NCBI GenBank assembly: GCA_040007095.1
Contig: JBDTVS010000120.1
Location: 1 to 54,299, forward strand
DNA from: JBDTVS01 sp040007095
GTDB taxonomy: Bacteria > Acidobacteriota > Vicinamibacteria > Vicinamibacterales > CAVVIG01
Reading direction: 5' to 3'
Length of the DNA: 54,299 nt
The position numbers and the translations under genes are program-made. Of this stretch, positions 23,127 to 31,777 are shown in pieces (the stretch's first letter is position 1; each line of letters opens with the position of its first letter). The notes beneath the pieces were generated by a model that worked only from the letters and a program-made list of their open reading frames with translations, was not told the origin of the DNA and searched no databases.

Positions 23127-25118
23127 TCACAAGGCTCCTGCGGCGACGTGGTCGAAGTAACTGGTGTCGACGTCCAGGTAGTACGGCTTCAGGTAGCAAT
23201 ACGTCGGCGGCTGGGGATTGAGGCCGTCGTACGGCAGCACGATCGCCTGCGCGTTCTGGAGCTCCGCAAAGACCTTCGGTTGGAACACGTCCTCACGGAC
23301 GACGCTGTAGGTCTTGGTGGCGCTGACGGTGGTCCGATGGGCGGCCGGCTTGCCAGTCAGCAAACTCACCCGGGCGTCCTGCCCCGCCTCGGTGAGGGTG
23401 TACCCCGGCTTTAACCGTTCCACCTGTCCGCACAGATCGGCGGCGAAACGCGTACTCACATCGTCGCTCAGCGCGAGAAAGATCTTCGTGCGCAGCCCCT
23501 GCAGGAGGGTGCGCCACGATTCGCCGGGGAGCGTGGACTTGAGCGAGCTGATGCTTTGCGTGGCGACGATCGGGATGCAGCGCGCTTGCCGGGCGAGGGA
23601 AAAGAACTTCTCGTCGCCGGACGGTTCGTTCTCGCCGGTCGTCGCGAAGGACTGGTATTCGTCGCACACGAACGCGACGGCGCGCCATGGGCGCGTCGGC
23701 TCAGCCTGCATCTTGGACATCCGGTTCAGCACCGCCCGTTGGAAGTCCTGTTTCAACATCGTGCCCAGGGCACGCGCCAAGCCGGGATTCATGGCGACGG
23801 GGAAATTGAGGGCGATGACTTTCCCCTGCTCGATCAGATCGGCGAGCGGCGGCAACGGCACGCCGTGACGCGCGTCCGGATTGTGGACGGGATCGTAGGT
23901 GGCCTTGGGCGGGCAGAAGGTGTATTTGACCTTGGGATTGTCGTCGAACAGGGACAAGAACACGCTAATGCCCTCGACGATGGAGGTGCGGAGCTTCGGC
24001 TCGATGCGCATCCAGTCGTCGTCGAACCACCGTTTGACGGCGTCGAACTGGGCCACCCTGTGCGCGTCACCCGTGGCCATCGGCGCGTCGTACGCGCGAT
24101 ACGAGATGCCCGCCCGCGTGAGGGTGTCTTCGACGTCCTGGGACCAGTCGGTCCAGGTCTCCTGCTGGTTGTCCTCGGGGTGCCACGCCCAGGTCGTGAG
24201 CTGCGCCGTCATCAGGTGTTCCCGCTTGTCGATGGCGAGGCGGCGCGGGCGGACGGCGAACCGCCGCTCCCCTTCGGCGATCACGGCGCGGAGCTTGTCC
24301 GGATTGATGACGTGCTCGTAGACCTGGAAGAGCGTGACGTAGTGGTCGAGGATCTGATGCACGAGGATCACGAACTTGACGAGATTGGTGCTGGCCTGCT
24401 GCCAAAAGGGCTCCTTGCCCTTGCCGAAGAGATTCGTCATCAACGTGGCGATGCCGTACGCCAGGGCATAGGCGTCGAGGTCGTTGTGCAGCGGGTTGTA
24501 GCGGTAGCGGGAGTCAAGACTCACTTCGATGTAGTCGTCGCCGCGACCGTGGTCTTCAAGGAGGCGACGGACGTGCTGGCAAAAGTCGCCTTTCACTTCC
24601 AGGACCAAGCCACCGACCTTCCGCGCGGGATCCGTGGCGCGATACGCCAGCAACTGCTCCACGTACGGATAGAGACAGGCGGAGGTCTTGCCCGTGCCGA
24701 TCGCACCAATGATGGCGATGCCGGTGTAGAGACCGCGTTCTGGCACCACGAGCCAGCGCGGCATCGCCGCGCGCGTCGGCGATGTGCGGTGATGCTGCTC
24801 GCCGAGTACCAGATAGAGGTCTTCGCGTCGCTCCGGTATGCGATAGTGCGGCAGCGGCTGAAAGGGCGCGCCGCGATCCCATCGGGACGTAAAGATATAG
24901 AGCAGCGAGAAGCCGATGCTCAACGCGAAGAACGGCGTACTAAACCACAGTGCGGTGTACGTGTATTGGAAGCCGGCGTAGAGACCTGGACGCTCGGCCT
25001 GGATCAACGCGAGGACCAGGTTCTGCGCCGGAAACGGCCACGTCTGGAGTCCTATTACCCCCACGACGCCGGTCAGCGCGAGACTCAGCACGAGGCGATG
25101 TTGCAGCATGCTTCGCAT
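23127..25118 (-). CDS. VirD4/TraG-type conjugative coupling protein
   Basis: The coupling protein brings the relaxase-DNA complex to the secretion channel. It has 663 residues when started at MRSMLQHRLVLSLALTGVVG, where the ATG overlaps the stop of the small upstream gene (TAATG). Two N-terminal membrane helices are followed by Walker A AIIGAIGTGKTSACLYPYVE (near 135-150), LVLEVKGDF, the coupling-protein region VAFVCDEYQSFATTGENEP (Walker B) and FFSLARQARCIPIVATQSIS. The motifs are complete. It implies a mobilisable or conjugative element, but no relaxase gene of a known MOB class is visible nearby. Confidence 0.93.
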   Translation of the reverse strand: MRSMLQHRLVLSLALTGVVGVIGLQTWPFPAQNLVLALIQAERPGLYAGFQYTYTALWFSTPFFALSIGFSLLYIFTSRWDRGAPFQPLPHYRIPERREDLYLVLGEQHHRTSPTRAAMPRWLVVPERGLYTGIAIIGAIGTGKTSACLYPYVEQLLAYRATDPARKVGGLVLEVKGDFCQHVRRLLEDHGRGDDYIEVSLDSRYRYNPLHNDLDAYALAYGIATLMTNLFGKGKEPFWQQASTNLVKFVILVHQILDHYVTLFQVYEHVINPDKLRAVIAEGERRFAVRPRRLAIDKREHLMTAQLTTWAWHPEDNQQETWTDWSQDVEDTLTRAGISYRAYDAPMATGDAHRVAQFDAVKRWFDDDWMRIEPKLRTSIVEGISVFLSLFDDNPKVKYTFCPPKATYDPVHNPDARHGVPLPPLADLIEQGKVIALNFPVAMNPGLARALGTMLKQDFQRAVLNRMSKMQAEPTRPWRAVAFVCDEYQSFATTGENEPSGDEKFFSLARQARCIPIVATQSISSLKSTLPGESWRTLLQGLRTKIFLALSDDVSTRFAADLCGQVERLKPGYTLTEAGQDARVSLLTGKPAAHRTTVSATKTYSVVREDVFQPKVFAELQNAQAIVLPYDGLNPQPPTYCYLKPYYLDVDTSYFDHVAAGAL

Positions 25119-25399
25119 TAGCCCTCCGTCGCAGAGGTGGGCACGCGTGCGGCACTCGGGGAAGCGGACCGTGGGGATGCAAGCTTCGTGGTGGGCGCAG
25201 GCACGGGCTGCGCCGCGCGCCACTCGACGAAGTCGCGATCTTTGGCGAGCGTGGTCGCGATCAGTTGATTCAGCACGTAGTCCACCGTGTCGCCGATGAA
25301 GAGCGCGTACAGCACAAGCGCACTGCGATTGGGTTCCTGCAAGCGACAGATGTGGCGGACCACCGGGATGCGGTGGGTGCGGGCTTTGATCAGCGGCAT
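25118..25399 (-). CDS. Small hypothetical protein upstream of the coupling protein
   Basis: The 93-residue protein starts MPLIKARTHRIPVVRHICRL behind a strong AGGAG site. A helical central part, NRSALVLYALFIGDTVDYVL, and then NQLIATTLAKDRDFVEW precede a low-complexity Pro/Ala/Ser tail. Size, basic N-terminus and position (translationally coupled to virD4) would suit a ribbon-helix-helix-like accessory relaxosome protein. That is inference; no family is recognised. Confidence 0.6.
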   Translation of the reverse strand: MPLIKARTHRIPVVRHICRLQEPNRSALVLYALFIGDTVDYVLNQLIATTLAKDRDFVEWRAAQPVPAPTTKLASPRSASPSAARVPTSATEG

Positions 25400-25795
25400 G
25401 TGCACTCTCCTGATATATGCGTCGCGCACGTCTCGTGATCGCGGTGCGTCACGGTCCGTGCTCCGCGCGTGGCTGTCCGTTGGTCCGGTCTCTTCACACA
25501 CGAAGGGGGAGCGACCCTCCAGCCGGGGCCAGCGCCGACAGGCGCTGGGTCAAGGCCCGGCCCAAAAAGGGGGGTCGCTCCCCCTTCGCTCTTGACCCCG
25601 TCTGCGACCCCGGGTGCGACCCCTCTGGCGTGCCTGAGCACGGAACGCCAGGCCCGCGACCGATACGCAACCGACAGTGGCGGCGCACGTTGCCGCCGTC
25701 ACCGCCCCCGGTTGGCGGCGACCCGATGGGCGCCGAATCGGGAGCCGAAGCCTCGGCTACGTGAGGAGCCAGCGTGCTGGTGACGCGGTGGCCCC
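25400..25795. other. Non-coding gap within the transfer operon
   Basis: About 400 bases lie between two transfer genes that otherwise abut or overlap their neighbours. No good reading frame is present. The gap holds the 88-nt nested hairpin at 25501-25588 followed by further GACCCC-rich sequence. It is the only sizeable intergenic space in the transfer operon, so it is a candidate for an origin of transfer or an internal promoter. Confidence 0.5.
25501..25588. repeat. 88-nt nested hairpin, candidate oriT or REP-like element
   Basis: Arms of 17 nt (25501-25517, CGAAGGGGGAGCGACCC, and 25572-25588) are perfect inverse complements. Inside, GCCGGGGCC pairs with GGCCCGGC, and CAGCGCC (25530-25536) with GGCGCTG (25541-25547) around a GACA loop. 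The nesting makes one long stem-loop. GACCCC-type palindromes are also common interspersed repeats, so a repeat element is an equal possibility. Confidence 0.7.
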
Positions 25796-26803
25796 TCACG
25801 ACACGCCCGCCAAGTCACCGAACTGTTCGTACGTGAACGGCAGCGGGTGCGTGATGAAGCGTCCGCGCGGCGCCAGGCGCGCGGCGGTTCCCGCGTCTGG
25901 CTCGGCGAGCGCGCGGTCTCCGAGCGCGAGCCACCGCGCATAGCGTGTCTCAACCACGGGATCGTCGAGGCGTTGTCGGGCCTCACGAAAGTGGTTGAGA
26001 TCCGTGACCGACAGCTGCGCCAGTTCGTTCCGCTCGACCGCCCGCCGTGTCACGAAATACCGCACGAGCTCGCGCCGATCCGACCCGGCCGGCGACGGGC
26101 CTCCCATCATGAACCGGTCGAAGACGACGCGGCAGGCCGGCGCCCCGGATGCGCCTAGCGGGCTGACCACGACCACGGTCCACGCCGGCAAATAGCTGAG
26201 CACGCGCGCGTGGTCACGCAAGAACTGCTCAAACGGCTGCCCGGTTGCCTCCAGCGCCAAGGTGGCGAAGTGCACGTGCGGCGGCTCGCCCGCGAGAAAG
26301 ATCGGCAGCTTGTGCACAAAGTACCGGGTGGTGGAGGCCTGCCGCTCGCCGTACGCGGCATAGCTGCGCTGAGGCAAGTCCGCCGCCGGCACCCCGAAGC
26401 GCTGGGTGAACAGCGCGACTTTGTCGACCTCGGTCGCGAACCAGTCGGCGCCCGGCTGGGCGATCACAAAGTCGAGCAGCATCAGTTTGCGGCCAATCGC
26501 GGCCAGGCTGGTCTGGCGGCGATTCCGGTTGTCCTCTTGCTGCAACGCTCGATAGATCGACCGCGCGTACAGGTGGTAAAGGTACCCGCGATCACCGCGG
26601 CACGACTCGCGCGTTGCGAGACCGCGATCGCGCAAGCCGTCGAGGAATGCCCGCACGACCTTGCCGTATCGCATCCCGGCAAACGCCGTGTACTGCCGGC
26701 GCAGACAGTAGCCACCGTGGAGGGCGACGGTCACGAGAAACCGCGCTTGGCGCGGGGTGAACCGGAACGGCTCCAGGGCACGCACCCGCTCGTCAAACGT
26801 CAT
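25796..26803 (-). CDS. Uncharacterised transfer-region protein with winged-helix-like N-terminus
   Basis: The protein has 335 residues. The ATG is chosen because it overlaps the upstream stop (TGATG). The N-terminal part (FRFTPRQARFLVTVALHGGY, then KVVRAFLDGLRDRGLATRES) looks like a winged helix. A conserved-looking core follows, ARSIYRALQQEDNRNRRQTS and LMLLDFVIAQPGADWFATEV, with a possible beta-rich region HVHFATLALEATGQPFEQFL. No known relaxase triad or HUH motif is evident, although HVH is present. Its place between coupling protein and VirB genes suits a relaxosome or replication-relaxation type protein. The function is not established. Confidence 0.7.
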   Translation of the reverse strand: MTFDERVRALEPFRFTPRQARFLVTVALHGGYCLRRQYTAFAGMRYGKVVRAFLDGLRDRGLATRESCRGDRGYLYHLYARSIYRALQQEDNRNRRQTSLAAIGRKLMLLDFVIAQPGADWFATEVDKVALFTQRFGVPAADLPQRSYAAYGERQASTTRYFVHKLPIFLAGEPPHVHFATLALEATGQPFEQFLRDHARVLSYLPAWTVVVVSPLGASGAPACRVVFDRFMMGGPSPAGSDRRELVRYFVTRRAVERNELAQLSVTDLNHFREARQRLDDPVVETRYARWLALGDRALAEPDAGTAARLAPRGRFITHPLPFTYEQFGDLAGVS

Positions 26804-27693
26804 CACAGGCGCTCCAGGTGGTGTGGATCGACGGGCGTGCCGCCCGTGCGGGCGGCACCTCCCCGGCCGCGTCCCGCACCCGCGGCGCGATACAGACCAA
26901 AGCCCGCGCGCCCCTTCCCGGCCAGCTGGGCCCGGGAATAGTGCTCCGTCACGAGCTCCAGATCGCGATACGCCACGCGGCCATCCTCGGTCTCGTACTC
27001 GATGCGCAGATCCGGCAATTCCAGGTGACCGTCGATCACCGGCAACTGAGCGGTTGCCGCAAACGTCTCGAGGTCGTCCTGTCGATCGGTGTCTTCCGGG
27101 CGGTCAGGTCGGTTGAGAAACGTCTGATACTCCCGTTTCAGTTCGTAGTCGAGGATGACGCGGGTGAGGCGTCCCCCGTCGTCCTCCAGGCGACCGGCCT
27201 CCGCGTGATACAGGCGATAGAGCTGCGCGTCATGCGACAGCTCGCGGGGCTTCACGAGGCCGGCGTGGTACTGCTGCTGACGGCCGACGGACGCCTCGTC
27301 CCGCCGGCCCTCGAGCAGCGCCTTCCCCTCGCGGGTTAAGACGACGACGGGCGTGGCGTCGCGATTGATAGGAATGGTGTGCCGTTCAATCAGGCCGTGC
27401 GTCGAGAGACGTCGGAGGTCTTCCTTGAACGCCTCCGCCGACGATCGGCCGTCCATCAGGTCAGTCGCCGGCACGACCCGGAACGTTCCGACCGTCTCCA
27501 AGATGCGGCTCTCGGATCCGCGCAGGTGATAGACGCGATCGCGGTGCTCGACCGCCTCACGATGATCGCCGCGCGGCAGCGCGAGGCCGTCAGTCGGCAG
27601 AGCCACTCGGCGGGTTGAGCGCTCGCGGTCAACGGGTTGGTCCACCGTCTGGCGTGAATCCCCAGGGCGATCATCGCGGGTATCTCGCGACAC
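26803..27693 (-). CDS. Replication-relaxation-like winged-helix protein, candidate relaxosome component
   Basis: The protein has 296 residues if started at the GTG that follows a GGAGGAGGA site just after the upstream stop; an ATG 39 bases earlier is the alternative. A disordered arginine-rich start leads to a winged-helix unit (LRGSESRILETVGTFRVVPA, then FKEDLRRLSTHGLIERHTIP) and a domain with LYRLYHAEAGRLEDDGGRLT, LKREYQTF and YRDLELVTEHYSRAQLAGKG. This layout recalls the Replic_Relax (replication-relaxation) family as I remember it. If correct, it could be the missing relaxase or a partner. The two winged-helix genes overlap by TGATG and are clearly co-expressed. Confidence 0.65.
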   Translation of the reverse strand: MSRDTRDDRPGDSRQTVDQPVDRERSTRRVALPTDGLALPRGDHREAVEHRDRVYHLRGSESRILETVGTFRVVPATDLMDGRSSAEAFKEDLRRLSTHGLIERHTIPINRDATPVVVLTREGKALLEGRRDEASVGRQQQYHAGLVKPRELSHDAQLYRLYHAEAGRLEDDGGRLTRVILDYELKREYQTFLNRPDRPEDTDRQDDLETFAATAQLPVIDGHLELPDLRIEYETEDGRVAYRDLELVTEHYSRAQLAGKGRAGFGLYRAAGAGRGRGGAARTGGTPVDPHHLERL

Positions 27694-27697
27694 GGGC

Positions 27698-27994
27698 TCA
27701 GTCCTCCTCCGCCAATCGATCGGAGAGATCACGGACGACTGTGTCCGGCGTGCGGAGCTGGCGCTCCACGTGCGCGAGCTTCCGCCCGGTGTCCTTGAGG
27801 AACAGCCCGCGCCCGGCGAGGTAGCACACGGCGAACAGGTTGAGGAACACGACCAGCAGGCTCCCGACCACGACCCAGAGGTGCTGCACGAAGATCACGT
27901 GCCGATAGGGGGCAAGGAACTCCACCTGGCCGAGGATCGAGAACACCAGGAGCAGCAGCAGCATCGCGGCGAGAAAGGCGCTATTGACGATCAT
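27698..27994 (-). CDS. Two-helix membrane protein of the transfer operon
   Basis: The 98-residue protein has two hydrophobic segments (NSAFLAAMLLLLLVFSILGQ and LWVVVGSLLVVFLNLFAVCY) and a charged coiled-coil-like tail, RKLAHVERQLRTPDTVVRDL. Its ATG overlaps the trbF-like stop. It matches no numbered VirB/Trb subunit that I recognise. It may be an accessory inner-membrane component specific to this T4SS lineage. Confidence 0.65.
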   Translation of the reverse strand: MIVNSAFLAAMLLLLLVFSILGQVEFLAPYRHVIFVQHLWVVVGSLLVVFLNLFAVCYLAGRGLFLKDTGRKLAHVERQLRTPDTVVRDLSDRLAEED

Positions 27995-28686
27995 CGGAAC
28001 GCCTGGTCGACGCGGAAATAGGTGATGGTGAGCCCGAGCGGGTTGACCAACACCATGGCATTGGGAATCTGGTCCTTGAGCACAAACGTCAGTTGGGCGA
28101 CGAACGTGTCGCGCTTGTACTCCTGCCGGCTCCCGAGGCCGTAGTACACCTGGTCGAAGTCCACGGCGGCCTTATACGGGGGATTCCTGAGCTCGTCGAG
28201 CGTGACGTTCTTGACGTGGATCTCGACCTCGTCCGACGCCCCGCTGAGAAAGGCCTCGAGCGTCTGCGTGCGCTGGTTCTGGGCGATCGTGGCGTCCGCG
28301 ATCGCGGCGTCGAGGAAGTAGAGCGACTCCGCATAGCGCTCCTTGACCGTGGCGCGCATCCGGGCAAAGTGCTTCGTCACGAACTGCGTGAGGAAGTACT
28401 TCAGCTCAGGAGCCGGGCCCTGCGGATGGTACGTGAGCGTGTCGTATTGCACGGCCTGGGCGCGACCGATATCATCGATCCGGATCACCAACGGCTTGAG
28501 GTGTTCGGCCTTCGCCTGCGTGCGCAGGTTCAGCGCCACGAGGCCGACCGCCACGAGCGACACGCACAGGAGCGCGATCTTGAGGTAGGTGTTCATCACC
28601 AAGGCCGAGCCGAACAGCTCTACGTACTGGCGCCTGGCGTCCTCAAGCGGCGGCAGCTGATACGGCGCGTGTGAGTTCGTGTCCAT
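27991..28686 (-). CDS. trbF: VirB8/TrbF-type T4SS inner-membrane protein
   Basis: VirB8-type proteins nucleate the inner-membrane complex. This 231-residue protein has a short cytoplasmic N-terminus, one membrane helix (YLKIALLCVSLVAVGLVALN) and a periplasmic NTF2-like domain (LKPLVIRIDDIGRAQAVQYD, YFLTQFVTKHFARMRATVKE, IPNAMVLVNPLGLTITYFRV). Length and layout match TrbF. A GGAGGGAG site precedes the ATG. It lies between the small membrane genes and TrbL. Confidence 0.87.
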   Translation of the reverse strand: MDTNSHAPYQLPPLEDARRQYVELFGSALVMNTYLKIALLCVSLVAVGLVALNLRTQAKAEHLKPLVIRIDDIGRAQAVQYDTLTYHPQGPAPELKYFLTQFVTKHFARMRATVKERYAESLYFLDAAIADATIAQNQRTQTLEAFLSGASDEVEIHVKNVTLDELRNPPYKAAVDFDQVYYGLGSRQEYKRDTFVAQLTFVLKDQIPNAMVLVNPLGLTITYFRVDQAFR

Positions 28687-28701
28687 CGCGTTGACTCCCT
28701 C

Positions 28702-28839
28702 CTACCACCAGGCGAGCAGATAGTGAACGGCGACGATGACGGCGAATGCCAGTGTGACAACGGCCATAATGGCGAAGAACCAGCCAATGGTCCTCACCTC
28801 GGCCCTCCGCATCTCGCGGTACGAATGCCTGAACTTCAT
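28702..28839 (-). CDS. 45-residue single-helix membrane protein in the transfer operon
   Basis: The frame encodes MKFRHSYREMRRAEVRTIGW followed by a membrane helix (FFAIMAVVTLAFAVIVAVHY) and ends LLAWW. A GAGGA site lies six bases before the ATG, which decides between it and an ATG two codons upstream. It fits tightly between the TrbL and TrbF genes. Basic-in topology and size resemble short T4SS accessory subunits. It is too small for routine gene calling and no family is known to me. Confidence 0.65.
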   Translation of the reverse strand: MKFRHSYREMRRAEVRTIGWFFAIMAVVTLAFAVIVAVHYLLAWW

Positions 28840-28847
28840 GACCATCC

Positions 28848-29684
28848 TCAAAAAATGTGAACGCGGTCCGGTAGAGCTGACTCGCCGGATTGCCCCGAAA
28901 AGATCGAGCTGGTCAACGACGGGACGAGCAGCACGCCCACGGTAAACGTCACCAGTATCATCACGACGTGCACCGAGTACAAGAGCTGCTCCTCGAGCCT
29001 GAGTCCGGGCGGCAGCGTCTGCAGGAAGCCGCTCAAAAAGCGCTCGAACAGAAAGATGAAGGCGTTGGCAATGACCCGCATGAACGAGTACTGGATGAAC
29101 GCCTTCAACCACCCCCAGAAGATCCATTCGAGCGTGGGCACGATGAAGAACGGCACGAACAGCGGACCGACCAAGGCGCAGATCGCGCTCGCGATGAGGC
29201 TGAACGACACCACAAACAACAGCGCGAATTGTGCGAATCCGATGACGAGCAGCATCGTCCAATACAACAAGTTGGCGAGGATCGACCACGCGTCCGGTTG
29301 GCTGAGCGCGTTCCACAGCGTGTTGAGATTCTGCTGCGCGCTCTGAATGGACCGCGCGCTCACGAGGTTCGCGAGGTAGGCGGTCTGGTCCGTGATCAGG
29401 TTCGAGAACGAGATGCCGATCCCGGGGATCGGTGAGCCGTAGTAGACGATCATCGCGTCACCGAACGCGAGGACCAGCAGGAGCCTGGCGACGCCAAACA
29501 TCTGCTCGCCCAACGGCCGCGCCGCGAGCATCATCCGGATGCCGTGCCACGCCAGCAGGATCGTGGCGAACGACAGGAACATCCGGCTGCCAATGCCGAC
29601 GAACGCCGGTTCCTGCACGGCGAGGAGCGTATTGATCGCTTGCTGGACGGTGGCAATGGGGTCGTAGCCCGTGGTTGGCGGCAT
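28848..29684 (-). CDS. trbL: VirB6/TrbL-type polytopic T4SS protein
   Basis: The 278-residue inner-membrane protein has six or more helices (MFLSFATILLAWHGIRMMLA, LLYWTMLLVIGFAQFALLFV, SLIASAICALVGPLFVPFFI, ILVTFTVGVLLVPSL). The central LVGPLFVPFFIVPTLEWIFW followed by a membrane-parallel aromatic stretch is characteristic of TrbL/VirB6. The start MPPTTGYDPIATVQQAINTL is set by a GGAGGAG site. It forms part of the transfer channel. Confidence 0.85.
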   Translation of the reverse strand: MPPTTGYDPIATVQQAINTLLAVQEPAFVGIGSRMFLSFATILLAWHGIRMMLAARPLGEQMFGVARLLLVLAFGDAMIVYYGSPIPGIGISFSNLITDQTAYLANLVSARSIQSAQQNLNTLWNALSQPDAWSILANLLYWTMLLVIGFAQFALLFVVSFSLIASAICALVGPLFVPFFIVPTLEWIFWGWLKAFIQYSFMRVIANAFIFLFERFLSGFLQTLPPGLRLEEQLLYSVHVVMILVTFTVGVLLVPSLTSSIFSGQSGESALPDRVHIF

Positions 29685-29715
29685 CTGGACGTCTCCTCCG
29701 GTGACGTGGTCCTGG

Positions 29716-30498
29716 TCAGCGCATCCGCCAGGTATCCATGTCCGTGGCCGAATTGCGGAACAGATCGGTGCCATAGGCCTGACCGTAGCGCCACTGGTAG
29801 ATCGTGGCCCCCACGACCGCGGCCTCGGTGTCCCGCTTGCGCGTGGTATCGACGAGCAGTTGTTCCACGGTGTTCAGGAGGAACTGGTTTGATTGATCCG
29901 CCAAGCGCAGTCCCAACACGGACGCGGTATTGATCTTGTTCAGGAGCGCCGCTTCCGTATTGAACGCGTCAAGGGTCGACGCCGCGTCCTGTTCCATGAT
30001 GCGGATCGTCTGGAGCACGGGAGCGCCAATCGCCCGGGTGGCGCCGACTTGATCGATGCCCCGCTTGGCGATGCCGTCCGCCAGCTCGATGGTCGCGTAG
30101 ACGGTGCGCAGACGCTGCTGCAACTCGGGCGGCATCCGCGCGAGGATGTCGGTGGGCACATCGATCGCCTGGACGATTTGTTGGTACGCCCGTCCGGTGG
30201 GATCGCCGATATTGAGGGCATTCAGCAGGGGTTGCGCGTAGAGCGAGGCGATGTCCTGGAGCGTCCACGCCACGGATTGCCCCCGATAACGGTTCGCCAG
30301 GTCCACCGGCAATCGCTGCGCTTGCCGAATCATTTCGGTGTATTGCCGGACGAGGTTGATCACCTCGATGATGGATTGGGCCACCGACCAGGGGTCGTAG
30401 ACGACGACGGGGTCTTGGGCACCGAGCGGCGTCGTCAACAGGGCCAGGATCAGGACGGTCGCACTCGCGCGCCACACGTGCTGTCTGATGCTCGTCAT
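29716..30498 (-). CDS. trbJ: VirB5/TrbJ-type pilus-associated protein
   Basis: The 260-residue protein has a signal peptide (MTSIRQHVWRASATVLILAL, then LTTPLGAQ) followed by an almost entirely helical mature part: VAQSIIEVINLVRQYTEMIR, LPVDLANRYRGQSVAW, and AALLNKINTASVLGLRLADQ. This is the TrbJ pattern, with minor-pilin or adhesin function at the pilus tip. Its start overlaps the trbI stop by four bases. Assignment rests on layout and operon position as well as helical pattern. Confidence 0.82.
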   Translation of the reverse strand: MTSIRQHVWRASATVLILALLTTPLGAQDPVVVYDPWSVAQSIIEVINLVRQYTEMIRQAQRLPVDLANRYRGQSVAWTLQDIASLYAQPLLNALNIGDPTGRAYQQIVQAIDVPTDILARMPPELQQRLRTVYATIELADGIAKRGIDQVGATRAIGAPVLQTIRIMEQDAASTLDAFNTEAALLNKINTASVLGLRLADQSNQFLLNTVEQLLVDTTRKRDTEAAVVGATIYQWRYGQAYGTDLFRNSATDMDTWRMR

Positions 30499-31766
30499 CG
30501 CGCCTCTCCGGGCACCGGTGCATACGCCGGCAGTTCGAAATCGTTGGTGAGGTAGACCTTGATGCGATGGCCCTCACGGATCGTGACGGTCGGCAGGACG
30601 TTCAGATACCGGTCGAGGACACGGCTGGCCGAGCTGGCCAGGCTGCCGCCGGAGGACTGACGGAACTCGTCGCCGAAGTCCGCCACCCCGGCGACGCCGC
30701 GCGTGGTGTATTGGGCCAGACCCGACAACACGCCGATCGCCAGCGAGGCGCCGAAGACCTGGGCGTAGTGGCGATCGACGCGGTCGCGCAGGCCGGTGTC
30801 CCCGGCCGTGTCGAGGCCGGTGAACCGATTCAGGCTGTAACTGTGTCCATCCGGCATGAGGAGCCGGTGAAAACTCACCGACAGCCGGGCATCACCCCAC
30901 GCCTGCACCGGCGCCGCCGCACCCAGCACGCGCGCCCCCGCAGGAATCAGCACCCGCTGACGATCCTGGCTATAGACCGGCGTGGTGACCAGACAGGCGA
31001 CCGGGCCCGCAAACGTGCCATCGAGGCGATTGAGCAAAGCGGTCTCGATGACGGTCCCCTCCCATAATGGAAACCTCACCCCGGAGGCCGGCCGGTCTGT
31101 CGTCGTCGATCGAGAGGCGCCACGTGACGGATCAGTGGCCGCGCCGAACGCAGGAGCCGCGGTCTCGGGCACTGGCGCTGAGACCGGCGACAGGTCTCGA
31201 CGCGGAGCATTCGGCGGCGGGAGCTGCGCCAGGATGCGCGTTAGCGTCTGTTCCAGGTGATCGAGGGCCGGCGGCGAAGACGGGACCGCGGCGACCGGCA
31301 TCTCGTCGATCCGTGCGCGAGCGGCGTAGGGTTGCTGGTCAGCCGGCCGTCGACTCAGCGCGATGTTGTCCGCGTGCAGGCTGGGCGCCGGCCGTCGTGC
31401 CTCGACTGATGCCGGTGAAGCGGAGATTCCGCCGCCGGTGCGAGTCTCGGCCAGGATGGGCGTGGTTTGACGGGCCTCGGCGTCTCGTTGTCTGACCTCT
31501 TCGGCAGCCAGTCGCTGTTGATACGTGCGAATGCGGTCAGGAGAGGCCAGCGTCGGTGCGACCTCGGCCGGCGTCGATCGCGGTGACGTCGGCGGCTGCG
31601 GGTGTCCGGCGATCAGGATGATCGCCACGATGAGGCCGGCGATGCCGAGCATCAACCAGGTTTGCAACTGGCGCGGCAGGACCCCTCGCGGTGGGATCCG
31701 TCGATCGCGGACCGGCGCGGCCTCGTGCACGGCCTGCTCGGGGAGGGTCTTGCCCTGGGATGCCAT
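30495..31766 (-). CDS. trbI: VirB10/TrbI-type T4SS core protein
   Basis: VirB10 spans from the inner to the outer membrane and gates the channel. The 423-residue protein has a cytoplasmic N-terminus, one membrane helix (LQTWLMLGIAGLIVAIILIA), a long Pro/Ala/Arg-rich linker, and the conserved C-terminal beta barrel. In the barrel are GTVIETALLNRLDGTFAGPV, RVLIPAGARVLGAAAPVQAW and PTVTIREGHRIKVYLTNDFE. ATG is set by GGAGGGTG. All landmarks are intact, so the core complex should be functional. Confidence 0.92.
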   Translation of the reverse strand: MASQGKTLPEQAVHEAAPVRDRRIPPRGVLPRQLQTWLMLGIAGLIVAIILIAGHPQPPTSPRSTPAEVAPTLASPDRIRTYQQRLAAEEVRQRDAEARQTTPILAETRTGGGISASPASVEARRPAPSLHADNIALSRRPADQQPYAARARIDEMPVAAVPSSPPALDHLEQTLTRILAQLPPPNAPRRDLSPVSAPVPETAAPAFGAATDPSRGASRSTTTDRPASGVRFPLWEGTVIETALLNRLDGTFAGPVACLVTTPVYSQDRQRVLIPAGARVLGAAAPVQAWGDARLSVSFHRLLMPDGHSYSLNRFTGLDTAGDTGLRDRVDRHYAQVFGASLAIGVLSGLAQYTTRGVAGVADFGDEFRQSSGGSLASSASRVLDRYLNVLPTVTIREGHRIKVYLTNDFELPAYAPVPGEAR

Positions 31767-31777
31767 CACACCCTCCT

